Source of the DNA: Bacteroidota bacterium
GTDB taxonomy: Bacteria; Bacteroidota; Rhodothermia; Rhodothermales; Bin80
Length of the DNA stretch: 48,236 bases
Reading direction: 5' to 3'
Assembly (NCBI GenBank): GCA_028873925.1
Contig: JAPPNA010000115.1
Coordinates: 1 to 48,236 of the forward strand
The translations under genes and the position numbers were made by a program. Positions 10,301 through 19,289 of the stretch are shown here, one piece after another (the stretch's first letter is position 1; each line of letters opens with the position of its first letter). Under the pieces are notes generated by a model. That model saw nothing but the letters and a program-made list of their open reading frames with translations. It was not told the origin of the DNA and did no database searches.

Positions 10301-11622
10301 TCATCCCATACGGGGCGGAAATCCTGGTGGCGGATGGTGAAATGGTTGATAAGGGGCAGGTGCTGGCCAGTTGGGATCCCTATAACAGCGTGATTCTTTC
10401 GGAAATCTCCGGCGAGGTCCATTTCCACGATATTGCGGAAGGCCGGACGTATCGCGAGGAATCGGACGAGCAGACCGGCTATAAGGAAAAGGTGATCACC
10501 GAGAGCCGGGAAGCCAACGTTACGCCGGAATTGCGGGTGGTTGTGGACGTATTCAACCGGCGAGAGTATCCCTTGCCGGTACGGGCCCGGCTCCAGGTGG
10601 AAGAGGACGACTATGTGCAGGCGGGTCAGGTATTGGCCAAGATCCCGCGTCAGTCCGCCCGGACGCGCGACATTACCGGGGGTCTGCCGCGTGTGACGGA
10701 ACTGTTTGAGGCGCGAACGCCTTCTGCCCCGGCGGTTGTCAGCGAGATTGACGGGATTGTGACCTTCGGCAATCGTCGACGCGGTTCCCAGGAAGTCATA
10801 GTTACCAGCCGTGATAAGGTGGAGTCACTCAGCTACATGGTTTCGCTCCAGAAGCACCTGCTGGTGCATGAGCACGACTATGTGCGGGCGGGCGAGGCCT
10901 TGTCCGATGGTCAGATTGCCCCCCATAACATATTGCGCATCAAGGGCCCGCGGGCGGTGCAGGAGTACCTGGTAAATGAGATCCAGGAGGTCTACCGTCT
11001 TCAGGGTGTGTCGATTAATGATAAGCACATCGAGGTGATTGTCCGTCAGATGATGCAGAAGGTTCGGGTGACGGATCCGGGTGATACCTCGCTGCTGGAG
11101 GCCAACAGGATTGACCGGTTTGCTCTAGAGGAATTGAATGACGACCTTTATGACAAATTTGTGGTCACCGATTCCGGTGATTCCGGTCTGCGGATTGGCT
11201 CTCAGATTGACCGGCGGCAGCTGCGTGAGTCCAATTCAGAAATGCGGAGGCGGGACTTGCGCGCCGTCACGGTGCGAGAGGCACAGCCGGCAGTCGGCGA
11301 GCCGATCCTGCTTGGGATTACGCAGGCGGCGCTGGCCACGGAGTCGTTTGTATCGGCCGCCTCATTCCAGGAAACGACAAAGGTACTGACCGAAGCGGCG
11401 ATTGGGGCCCGTGTTGACCCATTGTACGGGCTCAAGGAGAATGTGATTGTGGGCCACTTGATTCCGGCCGGCACGGGTCAGCGGCGTTTCCGCGACCTAG
11501 TGGTTGGGTCAAGAACGGAACTGGAGGAGATTCAGCTTGCCATCAGCACGGCCGCCGAAGAGGCGGAAGCCAGTGGAGATGGCGCACCGGTAACGGGTCG
11601 GGCCACGCTTGCCCTGGAGTAG
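7318..11622 (+). CDS. rpoC: DNA-directed RNA polymerase subunit beta'
   Basis: This is a 1434-residue beta' subunit. The N-terminal zinc site [20 protein letters not shown] is near residue 64. The catalytic magnesium loop [12 protein letters not shown] is near residues 472-483. The second zinc cluster ([14 protein letters not shown]) is near 883, and the trigger-loop region follows. It is the catalytic partner of RpoB. The tail after about residue 1395 is Ala/Glu-rich and poorly conserved. The last 24 bases of the gene are part of an imperfect direct repeat that continues beyond the stop. Confidence 0.98.
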   Translation: MPFGHTPTTQGAFNKITISLASPEVILERSNGEVLKPETINYRSFRPEKEGLFCEKIFGPTKDWECHCGKYKRIRYKGIICDRCGVEVTVKSVRRERMGHIALAVPVVHIWYFRTTPNKIGHLLKLRTKKLEKVIYHEEYVVVQAGCAAEHGTEDNQLLKEEEYYDVLYRIREDNNRLSDDDPDKFIAMIGGEAIEFMLKRLRLDELSHELRFQIKTETSQQRKAEAIKRLTVVEAFRGANRRMDNYPEWMVLRVVPVIPPELRPLVPLEGGRFATSDLNDLYRRVIIRNNRLQRLIDIKAPEVILRNEKRMLQEAVDSLFDNSRKVNAVRSDSNRALKSLSDMLKGKQGRFRQNLLGKRVDYSGRSVIVVGPDLDLHQCGLPKEMAVELFKPFVVRKLIERGEVKTVKSAKKKVESRTAEVWDILEKVIEGRPVMLNRAPTLHRLGFQAFQPVLTEGKAIQLHPLVCTAFNADFDGDQMAVHVPLGHDACLEAMVLMLSSHNILSPAHGGPITVPTQDMVLGLYYMTKSRSNIQGEGMRFSSTAEVRQAHDQGQVKIHARITVRTAEGEMVDTTVGRVLFNEVVPDGMPYINDVLTKKNLRRIIGEVLKGTSYPETARFLDEIKRAGFEHATTAGLTFSVAEIVVPDEKISLINEAQSKVAKARQNYEMGFITDNERYNQVIDIWTRTTNSVSEVLFETLKNHEEGFNAIYMMADSGARGSKEQIRQLGGMRGLMAKPQKSLVGSAGEIIENPIVSNFREGLSVLEYFISTHGARKGLADTALKTADAGYLTRRLVDVAQDVIITQYDCGTLRGIGITALKDNEAIVEQLADRVLGRVSLHDVRDPLTNTLIVQANEMVDEAKSRHIAETSIERVEIRSVLACEAKRGACALCYGRNLGTGRLVEQGEAIGVVAAQSIGEPGTQLTLRTFHVGGTASRIEAESTIQSKYGGLAVYENLRTVEYQSDSGPRQVVLTRQGEIRIIDADKRQLYSSVIPYGAEILVADGEMVDKGQVLASWDPYNSVILSEISGEVHFHDIAEGRTYREESDEQTGYKEKVITESREANVTPELRVVVDVFNRREYPLPVRARLQVEEDDYVQAGQVLAKIPRQSARTRDITGGLPRVTELFEARTPSAPAVVSEIDGIVTFGNRRRGSQEVIVTSRDKVESLSYMVSLQKHLLVHEHDYVRAGEALSDGQIAPHNILRIKGPRAVQEYLVNEIQEVYRLQGVSINDKHIEVIVRQMMQKVRVTDPGDTSLLEANRIDRFALEELNDDLYDKFVVTDSGDSGLRIGSQIDRRQLRESNSEMRRRDLRAVTVREAQPAVGEPILLGITQAALATESFVSAASFQETTKVLTEAAIGARVDPLYGLKENVIVGHLIPAGTGQRRFRDLVVGSRTELEEIQLAISTAAEEAEASGDGAPVTGRATLALE

Positions 11623-11689
11623 CCAACGGTCATCGGTCGTCAAGCGGGCCACGCTTGCCTTGGAGTAGCCATCGGTCGTCAGGCGGGCC
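11599..11689 (+). repeat. Imperfect tandem repeat of the rpoC 3' end
   Basis: The final codons of rpoC with the TAG stop (11599-11624) recur at 11645-11670 with one mismatch. A second short unit, ATCGGTCGTCAAGCGGGCC at 11632-11650, recurs at 11671-11689 with one mismatch. The offsets are 46 and 39 bases, so the second copy lacks 7 bases. This looks like local slippage or duplication that copied the gene end into the intergenic space. Confidence 0.85.
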
Positions 11690-11697
11690 ATGCCCGC
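11683..11697 (+). terminator. Possible hairpin after rpoC
   Basis: GCGGGC (11683-11688) and GCCCGC (11692-11697) form a perfect 6-bp stem with a 3-base loop. A second inverted pair, CAAGCG/CGCTTG (11641-11646 and 11652-11657), lies just upstream. Neither is followed by a T-run, so a classical intrinsic terminator is not shown. The location between the + strand rpoC operon and the convergent permease gene is where termination would be needed. Confidence 0.3.
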
Positions 11698-11769
11698 ACC
11701 GGGATTGGCAACGGACACCGCCTGTCAGCCAGGTGCCATCCATATTCCCGCCAGAGTAGGTGTCAGTCC

Positions 11770-13515
11770 TCAGGCGGGCACCGTCTGGGCCACCTTAAGC
11801 AGGACGATTTCGGTGTTGTGGTAGCGTTCGTGCCGCACCGAAGAGGTCAGATGCCGGAGCATACGCAGCGAAATATCCTTTTCCAAGGATGATTCCGACA
11901 ATTCCCGCCCCAGCAGGGCAATCTTGTCCTCAATATTCTCCTGGGTGTCACTGGCCACGAATTCCAGGCTGAGACCATCCTCCTCCTGGGCAATGATCAG
12001 ATCGAGATACTTCAACTTCCTCTCGTCGACTCCCGACTGTTCCGCGCTCAGAATGAGCAGGGCCTCTTCAGCGGCCGCCTGCGCGCGGAGTATGTCGTTC
12101 GGCCTCCATTTGTACCGGGTCGCAGTCTTTTCGATGAACTCCTGAATTTCGCCCAGCGCGGTGAGGGCAAACGGTGTCTGCAGATGATGCCGGCGCCCCT
12201 TGGTTATCGCAACGAGGGTGGTAAGCAGAATCGCAACCAGACCGCCGCCCACCATACCGCTGTCCAGGATTCCGCCTGCGAAACCTCCAATCACCTCCGG
12301 GAAAATGACCCCCTGCTGCAGGCCGGCACCAATCCAGAACGCGAACCCGACAATCAGGGAGGTACGGTAGTCAATGCCGTCCTGGACCACAATGCGCATG
12401 CCGACAACAAAGAGCATCGCAATCAGCACGATGACAAATCCGGCCACTACGGGCCCGGGAATCGCCAGAAAGACGGCCAGAATCTTGGGCTGGAAGGCGA
12501 CCACCAGAAATGTGATCCCGAGTGCAATGCCCACACGACGGGCGGCCACACCGGTCAGCTCAATCATGGAGATTGAGCTCGAATAGGTGGTATTGGGAAT
12601 CGTCCCTGCCAGGCCGGAAAGCAGATTGCCAACGCCATCTGCACTCAGTGCGCCTTGAACCGCGCGGAAGTCCACCGCTCGCGGCCGCCGCCACGACACG
12701 CGCTGAACGGCAATGGAGTCCCCGATAGTTTCTATCGCCCCAATCATGGTGACAAAAATAAACGCCGGCAGCAGGGTCCAGAAGGTTGTATCCAACGAAA
12801 AGGACAGCCCCGGCCAGCCGGTAGTGGGAAAGCCGAGCCAGCTTGCATCCGCCAGCACCTGTGTGTCATAGATATTGTAGAACAGGCTGGTTACCGTTCC
12901 GAATGCCACCCCGATAATCGGTGCCCACAACCGCAGCAGCCCGGTGCCTCTAAGGGCGATGGCGGCAATGGTGACTACGGTGATCAGCGCCGTTACCGGT
13001 GCGGCCGATGCCGGCGCGGTCTCGGGCACATCGTTGAGCATGTCAAAGAGAATCGGCATCACCGTGACGGCGATCAGCATGATGACGGTCCCGCTGACTG
13101 CCGGGGTGAGGATGCGCCGGAATTTGGAAAGGTGTGCGGCAAAGAGCAACTGGAACAGCGCCGCCATTACGATAAGCGTACACATGAGCGCCGGACCGCC
13201 GGAGCGCAGCGCCTCAATGCAGATGGCAATAAAGGCACCGGATGTACCCATAAGCAGGACGTAGCCTGCTCCAATCCGGAACTTACCCAAGGCCTGCAGA
13301 ATCGTGCTGATCCCACTGACCACCAAGGCCGCCGCTACGGCCCAGGCGAGGAATTCGGGCGTGCCCCCCGCAGATCGGATGATGATGGCCGGCGTGAGAA
13401 CGATGCCGCCCAGCGTCAGTACCGCCATTTGAATGCCCAGCCCCGCAGAAAGCGGTACGGGGGGCTGGTCCGTGGGCTCATATCGAATATCAACTCCTGA
13501 AGGTGCCGTTTGCAT
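11770..13515 (-). CDS. NCS2-type (xanthine/uracil) permease with extra RsbW-like C-terminal domain
   Basis: The first ~440 of 581 residues are a polytopic NCS2 nucleobase transporter: many hydrophobic spans, LGIQMAVLTLGGIVLTPAII near the start and GAIETIGDSIAVQR near residue 260. The family imports purines or uracil across the inner membrane with protons or sodium. The last ~125 residues are soluble and unlike normal NCS2 tails. They start EIQEFIEKTATRYKW, contain AAAEEALLIL and end EIVLLKV, a pattern resembling the GHKL anti-sigma/serine kinase (RsbW) fold with a degraded N-box. Function of that tail is inference. The gene precedes no clear operon partner; the upstream gene on this strand ends 47 bases away. 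Confidence 0.8.
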   Translation of the reverse strand: MQTAPSGVDIRYEPTDQPPVPLSAGLGIQMAVLTLGGIVLTPAIIIRSAGGTPEFLAWAVAAALVVSGISTILQALGKFRIGAGYVLLMGTSGAFIAICIEALRSGGPALMCTLIVMAALFQLLFAAHLSKFRRILTPAVSGTVIMLIAVTVMPILFDMLNDVPETAPASAAPVTALITVVTIAAIALRGTGLLRLWAPIIGVAFGTVTSLFYNIYDTQVLADASWLGFPTTGWPGLSFSLDTTFWTLLPAFIFVTMIGAIETIGDSIAVQRVSWRRPRAVDFRAVQGALSADGVGNLLSGLAGTIPNTTYSSSISMIELTGVAARRVGIALGITFLVVAFQPKILAVFLAIPGPVVAGFVIVLIAMLFVVGMRIVVQDGIDYRTSLIVGFAFWIGAGLQQGVIFPEVIGGFAGGILDSGMVGGGLVAILLTTLVAITKGRRHHLQTPFALTALGEIQEFIEKTATRYKWRPNDILRAQAAAEEALLILSAEQSGVDERKLKYLDLIIAQEEDGLSLEFVASDTQENIEDKIALLGRELSESSLEKDISLRMLRHLTSSVRHERYHNTEIVLLKVAQTVPA

Positions 13516-13562
13516 TTTGTTAAGTCCAGGCGTTTACGATTTCAACAGGTACAGCCTTCACC

Positions 13563-15875
13563 TTACGGCTGCTCCAGCTCCTCAAAGGTAAAGTTGTTGA
13601 GTGAATACTGCCGCCATTGGGCAAAGTCAAAATGCCACCACTCGGCCTCGTAGACAGAAAAACCGGCATCCTCCATCAGATCACGCAGCAGTTCACGGTG
13701 GAATCGCTGTCGGGCGGTGCCTCCGGGATAGTCCGGGAAGGCGCGGGCGGTAAACTCATCGTAACCGCTGACCATGTGCGCGGTCTGTCCCGAATCCAGG
13801 TGGTAGAGCCCGAGGTCTATGGCGGCACCGCGGTTGTGGCGTGACCCGTTCGCCGGGTTAGCTACAAAGAGTCGCTGATCCTCCGGCGTAGCATCGTAGA
13901 ACATTTTGGTTACATGCCACGGCCGGTAGCCATCATAGAGCACAAAGCCGTACCCGTGGTCCCGGGCGGCCTGGTGGGCCCTAAGCAGGGCATCGGCTGC
14001 CGGCCGCTGCAGGAAGACGCGCTGCTGGGTGTAGAATTGCGCACCCATGAAATTATTGGTACCGGCGTAGCGGACATCCAGCCGGAACAGGGAGTCCAGC
14101 GAGTCGAGGTCCACGAGTTCATTGGGCCGGAATGGCCCCGATTCTTCCGGCATATCGGCGGCCAATGCTTCCGCCCGCAATTCGTCCACCGGGCGCAAGG
14201 ACGTTATTCTGAATACTTCCTGCGGATCGGCTACAGAGGTCCGCCGGTCAAATACCAGCCCTTCCAGACTGACACGGGTAGCCTGGCCCTGAGCATTACG
14301 CCGGAAAGTGAGCGTTTCGTCAACGTACAGGCCTCCAGACGGGAATCGGTACCGGTCGGCCGAGAGCTCCTCTAGCGGGTAGCGGAAGAACCATTCGATC
14401 AGCGCGTAGAGTCGGCCGCGATCTTCATAGATATAGAGCACATTATGATTCCAACCGTATTCGCCGATCAGTCCTGCCCAGTGCGGGGGTGGCTCATCGG
14501 GCAGTGCCGCGGTCTGTTTCAGAAAAATGCCATCATCGGCAATAAGCGAGTCTCCAGACACCTGAAAGGCGTATCCGTGCCCAAGCCGATCTTCGGTAAT
14601 GAATCCCCGCCGGGTCGCAAGTACCTCAAAGCGTTCTGCTCCCTTATCAATGTAGAGGCGACCGCTGCGTTCAATAAGCGCGATGTCGCCTTCGTAGTGC
14701 CCATCAATTGCACGAGCGACGGCCGAATCCACCGGGAAAGTGGCTGGCAACGGCGGCTCCGGCAGCCGCGTATTGTCCCGGTGAGCCAGAAGGAGATCCA
14801 GTGCATAAGCGGCAATCCGGTCAACCACCGGGTTCACCGCATCCAGATTGGCTACTACAGCCACACCCACGGATTCATCCGGCAGCGCATATACGCGGGT
14901 GGCGTAGCCGTACATAACCCCCGCATGTTGGACGCGCCGGTGTTCCTGCTGCCAGGAGAGGCTGAAACCGAGGCCGAACCCGCTGGCCAGGCTGTCGTCG
15001 TTGAACTGGACCGTCCACATTTCATGGAGTGATTCCGAACTCAGAATATCAGGCCGTTCGCCGCGCCGGATAGCAAACAGGGTGTTGATGAACTGCCCCA
15101 GATCACGCACTGAGGTGTACAGGTTGGCCGCCGGACCGATGCCGAGTTCAAAGACGGGGGCTTCGGTCAGGTCCGCGGTGTCGTAACGCCACATATATCC
15201 GATTCCCAGGCTGTCGCGCAGGTCTGAACGCGGGCTGAAGCTGGTCTGCCGAAGCCCCATCGGCTGGATCAATGCGGACTGCGCATGCTCATGGAATGCG
15301 GTCTGGACCGCGTTTTCAATGGCGAATCCGGCAATGCTGACTGCGGCATTGGAATACTTGGTTCGGCTCTCAGGTGCCAGAATCAGCGAGGTGTTATTGA
15401 GGCTTGCGACCGTTACGTCAAGCGTCGGAGAGGTTGCATCAAAGTAATGGCCGACAGGAGGCTCCCGTACGAGTCCTGATCGGTGGCTGAGCAGTTGACG
15501 AAGCGTCACGGGTTTGCCGAACGGATTGTGAGGGCGGAATTCCGGCAGCCAGTCAGTTATGGGCGCATCCAGCTCCAGGAGACCCTGTTCGACCTGCTGC
15601 ATTACAGCCAGCGCGGTGAACAGCTTGGACACCGATGCCACCCGGTAGACCGTGGTCGGGGTCACCGGCCGCCCGGTGGCCGGATTACTGAGGCCGTAGC
15701 CTTGTACCCAGGCTTCCTGACCATCTGCGACGATGGCGATAGAGAGTGCCGGGATCCCCTTGGAGGCCAATTCCTGCCGGATAAACGCATCCAGCGGCTG
15801 GTGCCAGTCCTCGCCGGAAGGTGAGGTGCAGCCGAAAAGCAGCAGGATCGGTATAAAAGCAAACAGACCGCGCAT
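13563..15875 (-). CDS. Lipoprotein: beta-lactamase-type serine hydrolase fused to VanX-type D-Ala-D-Ala dipeptidase
   Basis: The protein has 770 residues. A lipoprotein signal ends LLLFGC, with Cys16 as the lipidation site. Residues ~25-350 are a class C beta-lactamase/penicillin-binding-like hydrolase with Ser81-Val-Ser-Lys84 and Tyr174-Ser-Asn176. A linker region of beta character follows. Residues ~580-765 are a peptidase M15D (VanX/DdpX) domain with YDGYRPW, His680-x6-Asp687 and Glu745-x-x-His748; the spacings equal those of VanX (H116, D123, E181, H184). VanX enzymes cut D-Ala-D-Ala. Combined with a serine hydrolase, this suggests envelope muropeptide turnover or D-amino-acid peptide scavenging in the periplasm. 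Resistance to glycopeptides is not implied because no vanH/vanA partner is nearby. Confidence 0.88.
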   Translation of the reverse strand: MRGLFAFIPILLLFGCTSPSGEDWHQPLDAFIRQELASKGIPALSIAIVADGQEAWVQGYGLSNPATGRPVTPTTVYRVASVSKLFTALAVMQQVEQGLLELDAPITDWLPEFRPHNPFGKPVTLRQLLSHRSGLVREPPVGHYFDATSPTLDVTVASLNNTSLILAPESRTKYSNAAVSIAGFAIENAVQTAFHEHAQSALIQPMGLRQTSFSPRSDLRDSLGIGYMWRYDTADLTEAPVFELGIGPAANLYTSVRDLGQFINTLFAIRRGERPDILSSESLHEMWTVQFNDDSLASGFGLGFSLSWQQEHRRVQHAGVMYGYATRVYALPDESVGVAVVANLDAVNPVVDRIAAYALDLLLAHRDNTRLPEPPLPATFPVDSAVARAIDGHYEGDIALIERSGRLYIDKGAERFEVLATRRGFITEDRLGHGYAFQVSGDSLIADDGIFLKQTAALPDEPPPHWAGLIGEYGWNHNVLYIYEDRGRLYALIEWFFRYPLEELSADRYRFPSGGLYVDETLTFRRNAQGQATRVSLEGLVFDRRTSVADPQEVFRITSLRPVDELRAEALAADMPEESGPFRPNELVDLDSLDSLFRLDVRYAGTNNFMGAQFYTQQRVFLQRPAADALLRAHQAARDHGYGFVLYDGYRPWHVTKMFYDATPEDQRLFVANPANGSRHNRGAAIDLGLYHLDSGQTAHMVSGYDEFTARAFPDYPGGTARQRFHRELLRDLMEDAGFSVYEAEWWHFDFAQWRQYSLNNFTFEELEQP

Positions 15876-15942
15876 TCGGGAGGTTAGAAGGAATTAGATT
15901 AAGCCACCGCCCACATGACCCTGCGGGGCCGGTGCACATCCC

Positions 15943-16758
15943 ATGAAAGTAGTCAAAATATTCATTTATCCGGTCAAGTCAACCCATCGCATCCGAGTGG
16001 CGGAGGCGGCGGTCAACCCGTGGGGACTGCAGCATGATCGGCGCTGGATGGTGGTCGACGATGCTGCCGGATTTCTGACGCAGCGTGAAGAGCCGCGCCT
16101 GGCCCAGGTGCAGGCGGACATTACTAGCGAAGGGCTTGTGCTGACAGCGCCCGGCATGGCGGCCCTGGCGGTCGCGTTCCCGGAGGGAGCAGAAGAGGAT
16201 GTGACCATCTGGAAAGACTCGGTCAGATCGGTAGCGGCAGATGAACTGTCAGGCACCTGGTTTACCCGATACCTTGGGCGGCCCTGCAGACTGGTGTACA
16301 TGCGGGATCCGTATGCCCGGCCGGCAGACGCAACCTTCGCCCGGCCCGGATCGGTCGTTTCCTTTGCTGACGGATATCCGTTGCTGATGACATCCGAAGC
16401 ATCCTTGGCGGACCTGAACCGGCGTATGTCTGAAGCGGTGCCCATGACGCGTTTCCGGCCCAATGTGGTGATCGATGGCCGGACCGCCTTTGAGGAAGAC
16501 ACCTGGAAGCGGATTCGGATCGGCCAGATGGCTTTTGACGTGGTAAAGCCGTGCACGCGCTGTGTAATTACGACCATCGATCAGGAGTCGGGGCACCCTG
16601 TGGGTCGCGAGCCCCTACGCACGCTGAACGCATTCAGAAAGTATGGCGGCAACGTCTATTTCGGAGAAAATCTGGTCCCCGTAAACACCGGCACGATCCG
16701 GGTTGGGGATGAAGTGGAGCTGCTTGAGCGGCGTGCAGCGGCCATGCCCTCGGGTTAG
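15943..16758 (+). CDS. MOSC domain protein (YcbX-like)
   Basis: The protein has 271 residues. The MOSC N-terminal beta-barrel begins at once (IFIYPVKSTHRIRVAEAAV, then GLQHDRRWMVVD). The MOSC domain follows, with FRPNVVIDG near residue 171 and the conserved Cys segment KPCTRCVITTID near 203. The family uses or transfers sulfur/molybdenum cofactor, often for detoxifying N-hydroxylated compounds. There is no ferredoxin domain at the end, unlike E. coli YcbX. A molybdoenzyme (MsrP) is encoded 1.3 kb downstream on the other strand. Confidence 0.87.
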   Translation: MKVVKIFIYPVKSTHRIRVAEAAVNPWGLQHDRRWMVVDDAAGFLTQREEPRLAQVQADITSEGLVLTAPGMAALAVAFPEGAEEDVTIWKDSVRSVAADELSGTWFTRYLGRPCRLVYMRDPYARPADATFARPGSVVSFADGYPLLMTSEASLADLNRRMSEAVPMTRFRPNVVIDGRTAFEEDTWKRIRIGQMAFDVVKPCTRCVITTIDQESGHPVGREPLRTLNAFRKYGGNVYFGENLVPVNTGTIRVGDEVELLERRAAAMPSG

Positions 16759-16764
16759 CGGCCC

Positions 16765-16793
16765 TTGCTATTGATCATTAGATGGGATATAAT
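16765..16793 (+). promoter_or_regulatory. Sigma-70-like promoter upstream of the HNH gene
   Basis: TTGCTA (16765-16770), a 17-base spacer and TATAAT (16788-16793) are followed directly by GTGTAC. It has the best match to a vegetative promoter in the window and shares its -35 core, spacing and TATAATGTGTA string with the msrP promoter. The start site would be near 16800, leaving a leader of about 90 bases. Confidence 0.6.
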
Positions 16794-16891
16794 GTGTACT
16801 GGAGTGGTCAGACTCAGCCGTATAGCGCTTTCCCGTTACAGCCTCTTGTCATAGGGCCAACCGTCGCTCAGCAAATGCATCTGCGGAGTCG

Positions 16892-17392
16892 ATGAAGGCA
16901 CATGTGCTGGTCTTGAACCAAGACTTCAGCGCACTTACGGTGTGCAGTGTGCAGCGGGCGTTTGTGCTCATTCACTTGGATAAGGCCGACTTAGTTGAGT
17001 CTCTGCCCCAAGCGGTACTGCGCACCCCCCGGCGGCATTTTGCCTGGCCCAGTATCGTGCGGTTGCGCTCGTATGTCCGGGTGCCGTTCCGGCGTATCAT
17101 GCTGTCCCGCAAGAATGTTCTGCGCAGGGACGGATTTCGATGTCAGTACTGCAATCAGCGGGAGCGTCTGACTGTGGATCATGTGGTGCCGAGGTCGCGG
17201 GGCGGGAAGGATCAGTGGACCAATCTTGTGGCGGCGTGTATTCGCTGCAACAACAGGAAGGGCGATCGGACACCGGAGGAGGCGCGAATGAAACTGCGTC
17301 GCAAGCCGTTTCGTCCGAGTCACGTTACGTTCATTCGGGACTATGTGGGGCAGGTGGAGGATTCTTGGAAACCGTACCTATTTCTGAGTTGA
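16892..17392 (+). CDS. HNH endonuclease
   Basis: The protein has 166 residues. The N-terminal ~75 residues ([18 protein letters not shown]) are typical of a widespread stand-alone HNH family. The nuclease core has zinc-binding Cys84-x2-Cys87, catalytic Asp96-His97 in [13 protein letters not shown], Asn111 and Cys116-x2-Cys119. The family is found in most Bacteroidota and many other phyla as a chromosomal gene. A role in DNA repair or recombination is often assumed but unproven. There is no intron, phage or restriction context here. The next gene follows after 44 bases. Confidence 0.9.
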   Translation: MKAHVLVLNQDFSALTVCSVQRAFVLIHLDKADLVESLPQAVLRTPRRHFAWPSIVRLRSYVRVPFRRIMLSRKNVLRRDGFRCQYCNQRERLTVDHVVPRSRGGKDQWTNLVAACIRCNNRKGDRTPEEARMKLRRKPFRPSHVTFIRDYVGQVEDSWKPYLFLS

Positions 17393-17436
17393 ACCGGCCG
17401 CCGGTGCAGGAGCGTTCAACTGGGAAACCTGCCTTG

Positions 17437-17952
17437 ATGGAGAAGGGAATTGCTCGGGCCTTATGGATTGTGCCACCGCTCCTGTTGGGCCTGTCCGTCC
17501 ACCAGGCCAAGGTGTCCCGCGATCTGAAGTCCACCTGGGTGCTGGGGCAGCCTGCCATGGCCCAGGTGCTGGCCTTTGAGAGCCGGGACCGGGCGGATGT
17601 GACTTACGGGTATCTGGATTTGCAGGTGGAGCTTGCATCCGGCGAGGTATTGCGGCGGGAACGACTGTCGCTGCCTCAGGTGTTCTGGCACCGGGTACGG
17701 GGACAGGATTCTCTGGAGGTGCGCGTCATGGTAGACGCACCTCAGCCGGTGGTGATTGCACGCCTGATGCCGGCCCATTGGCTGGTGGCAGCTGCGCAGT
17801 CAGGCGCGTGCCTTATGGGAGCCCTTCTCGTTCTGGCTGCCGCCTGGGCGTGGAATAGGGCGCTGCGCCCTTCAGTCGGGCAGAGGGAGGATCGCGTCAG
17901 CGGCCATCCTCCCGGCTGGCTTCAGCTCCTGCGGCGAAAGCGCCGGCGTTGA
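17437..17952 (+). CDS. Small membrane protein (DUF3592-like)
   Basis: This 171-residue protein has a membrane span near residues 8-22, a beta-rich extracytoplasmic stretch (VLGQPAMAQVLAFESRD, then ASGEVLRRERLSLP) and a second span near 125-147 (SGACLMGALLVLAAAWAW). It ends with a basic tail RRKRRR. The two-span layout with a central exported domain resembles DUF3592 proteins, whose function is unknown. The open frame extends upstream into the HNH gene; I chose ATG 17437 because it precedes the first hydrophobic span. Function not recognised. Confidence 0.6.
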   Translation: MEKGIARALWIVPPLLLGLSVHQAKVSRDLKSTWVLGQPAMAQVLAFESRDRADVTYGYLDLQVELASGEVLRRERLSLPQVFWHRVRGQDSLEVRVMVDAPQPVVIARLMPAHWLVAAAQSGACLMGALLVLAAAWAWNRALRPSVGQREDRVSGHPPGWLQLLRRKRRR

Positions 17953-18091
17953 ATTCACAGTGTGGATCACCTTGCGGTGTAAAACCCCGGTAAAACAGTA
18001 TCTGGGACCATGCTACTTGATAAGATACTTTAACTTCCAATTCTCCCTCTGCGCTGACTGAGCACAGAGTGTCCGCTCCGAGCACGCCATC

Positions 18092-19135
18092 TCAGCGGAT
18101 GATGGGTCCGGCAGGCTGCCGGGGTTCGTCCGGGTACAATCCGGCCACCCACTGGTCATATCCGTTGAAGATCTGCGTTGGAATCTGCTCTTCAACGTTT
18201 TCGCGGGGCAGAAATCGCTCAGAGGCCTGGCTCCATCGCGGGTGGGGTATGTTGGGATTAACGTTGGACAGAAAGCCGTACTCGCGGGGTTGCAGCTCAT
18301 TCCAAAAGGTATTCGGCTGGTTGCGCGTAAACTGCAGGCGGACAATGGCTTTGGCCCCTTTGTATCCGTACTTCCAGGGCAGCACCAGTCGCAAGGGGGA
18401 TCCGTTCTGTTTGGGCAGCGGTTCGCCGTACATGCCGGTGGCGACGAACGCCAGCTCATTCATGGCCTCATCCATACGCAGAGCCTCAAAATACGGCCAG
18501 GGATACCAGGTGGCGATACGCTGCCCAGGCAGCTGGTTGGGTCGATTGACGCAGGTGAAGGCCACATAGTTGGCAGATGAGAGCGGCTTGCACCGCTCAA
18601 TGAGTTTGGAGAGTGAAAATCCCGTCCATGGTACGGTGATGGACCAGGCCTCAACGCATCTGAACCGGTACACGCGCTCCTCCAGCGCCATGGATCGGAT
18701 CAGGTCGGACAAATCCCACGTCTGGTCCTCTTCCACCCTGCCGCGCACCTGCAGGGTCCACGGGAACGCCTCATACGCACCGGTGTGGGGCCAGACCCGC
18801 TTGAGGTTCCCCTGATTGATGAACTCATAAAAGTTGTTGTAGGACGACGCAACCAGCCGCTCGGTCACGGGCCGTTCCGGAACCGTGTAGGCGGGATTGC
18901 GCTCGGCGGGCAGTCCGTCTCGCGGCGCGTTTTCGGGGATGGTATCCAGCGGGCCATCGGGATCGGGGGCATTGCTGCTCTGCGCATTCCGAGAGCATCC
19001 CAGGCCTCCGGTAGCCAGCGCAATGCCGCCCAGTCCGAGGGACTTGATGAATCTGCGTCGGTTGGTATAGGCGGCTTTGGTGGTGCTTGCGTTTTCCTTC
19101 AGCTGCCACGCGGGGGGGATAATGATGTTGGCCAT
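18092..19135 (-). CDS. msrP: Protein-methionine-sulfoxide reductase, molybdopterin catalytic subunit
   Basis: The protein has 347 residues and a twin-arginine signal (NRRRFIKSLGLGG, residues 25-37). The N-terminal IIIPPAWQLKENAST segment is characteristic of MsrP/YedY. Cys160 in YRFRCVEAWS is the expected molybdenum ligand of the sulfite-oxidase fold. The enzyme repairs oxidised methionines in periplasmic proteins and normally receives electrons from the haem membrane subunit MsrQ. No msrQ lies in this window. A clear promoter is 35 bases upstream. Confidence 0.95.
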   Translation of the reverse strand: MANIIIPPAWQLKENASTTKAAYTNRRRFIKSLGLGGIALATGGLGCSRNAQSSNAPDPDGPLDTIPENAPRDGLPAERNPAYTVPERPVTERLVASSYNNFYEFINQGNLKRVWPHTGAYEAFPWTLQVRGRVEEDQTWDLSDLIRSMALEERVYRFRCVEAWSITVPWTGFSLSKLIERCKPLSSANYVAFTCVNRPNQLPGQRIATWYPWPYFEALRMDEAMNELAFVATGMYGEPLPKQNGSPLRLVLPWKYGYKGAKAIVRLQFTRNQPNTFWNELQPREYGFLSNVNPNIPHPRWSQASERFLPRENVEEQIPTQIFNGYDQWVAGLYPDEPRQPAGPIIR

Positions 19136-19169
19136 AAGTGCGGTGCGGTCGTCTCAAGTGTTGATACAC

Positions 19170-19198
19170 ATTATAGGTGCTCAAAAGATCCTGAGCAA
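19170..19198 (-). promoter_or_regulatory. Sigma-70-like promoter of msrP
   Basis: On the minus strand, TTGCTC (19198-19193), a 17-base spacer and TATAAT (19175-19170) are followed by GTGTATC. The start site would fall near 19163, giving a leader of about 28 bases before the msrP ATG. The element shares TTGCT, spacing and TATAATGTGTA with the promoter at 16765-16793. Confidence 0.65.
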
Positions 19199-19289
19199 CT
19201 CCCAGGATGGCTGGCCCGGTACCTGCGCAATCCACCGGCCGCAGCCTATCTCTGCAGCGCCGGTGACTCGGGTGACTGAACGCGTTCCA

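Noticed and set aside
12655-13500. 281-codon frame antisense to the NCS2 permease
   Set aside because: Composition is Gly/Arg/His-rich and matches the mirror image of a hydrophobic transporter gene; no domain is visible.
13467-13515. TTGAAA-N17-TAACAA box in front of the NCS2 permease
   Set aside because: The spacing is good, but the -10 box would end only two bases before the start codon, so transcription would start inside the gene.
13563-15875. Glycopeptide resistance locus
   Set aside because: A VanX-type domain alone is not enough. There are no VanA-type ligase, VanH dehydrogenase or regulator genes nearby, and the domain is fused to a lipoprotein hydrolase.
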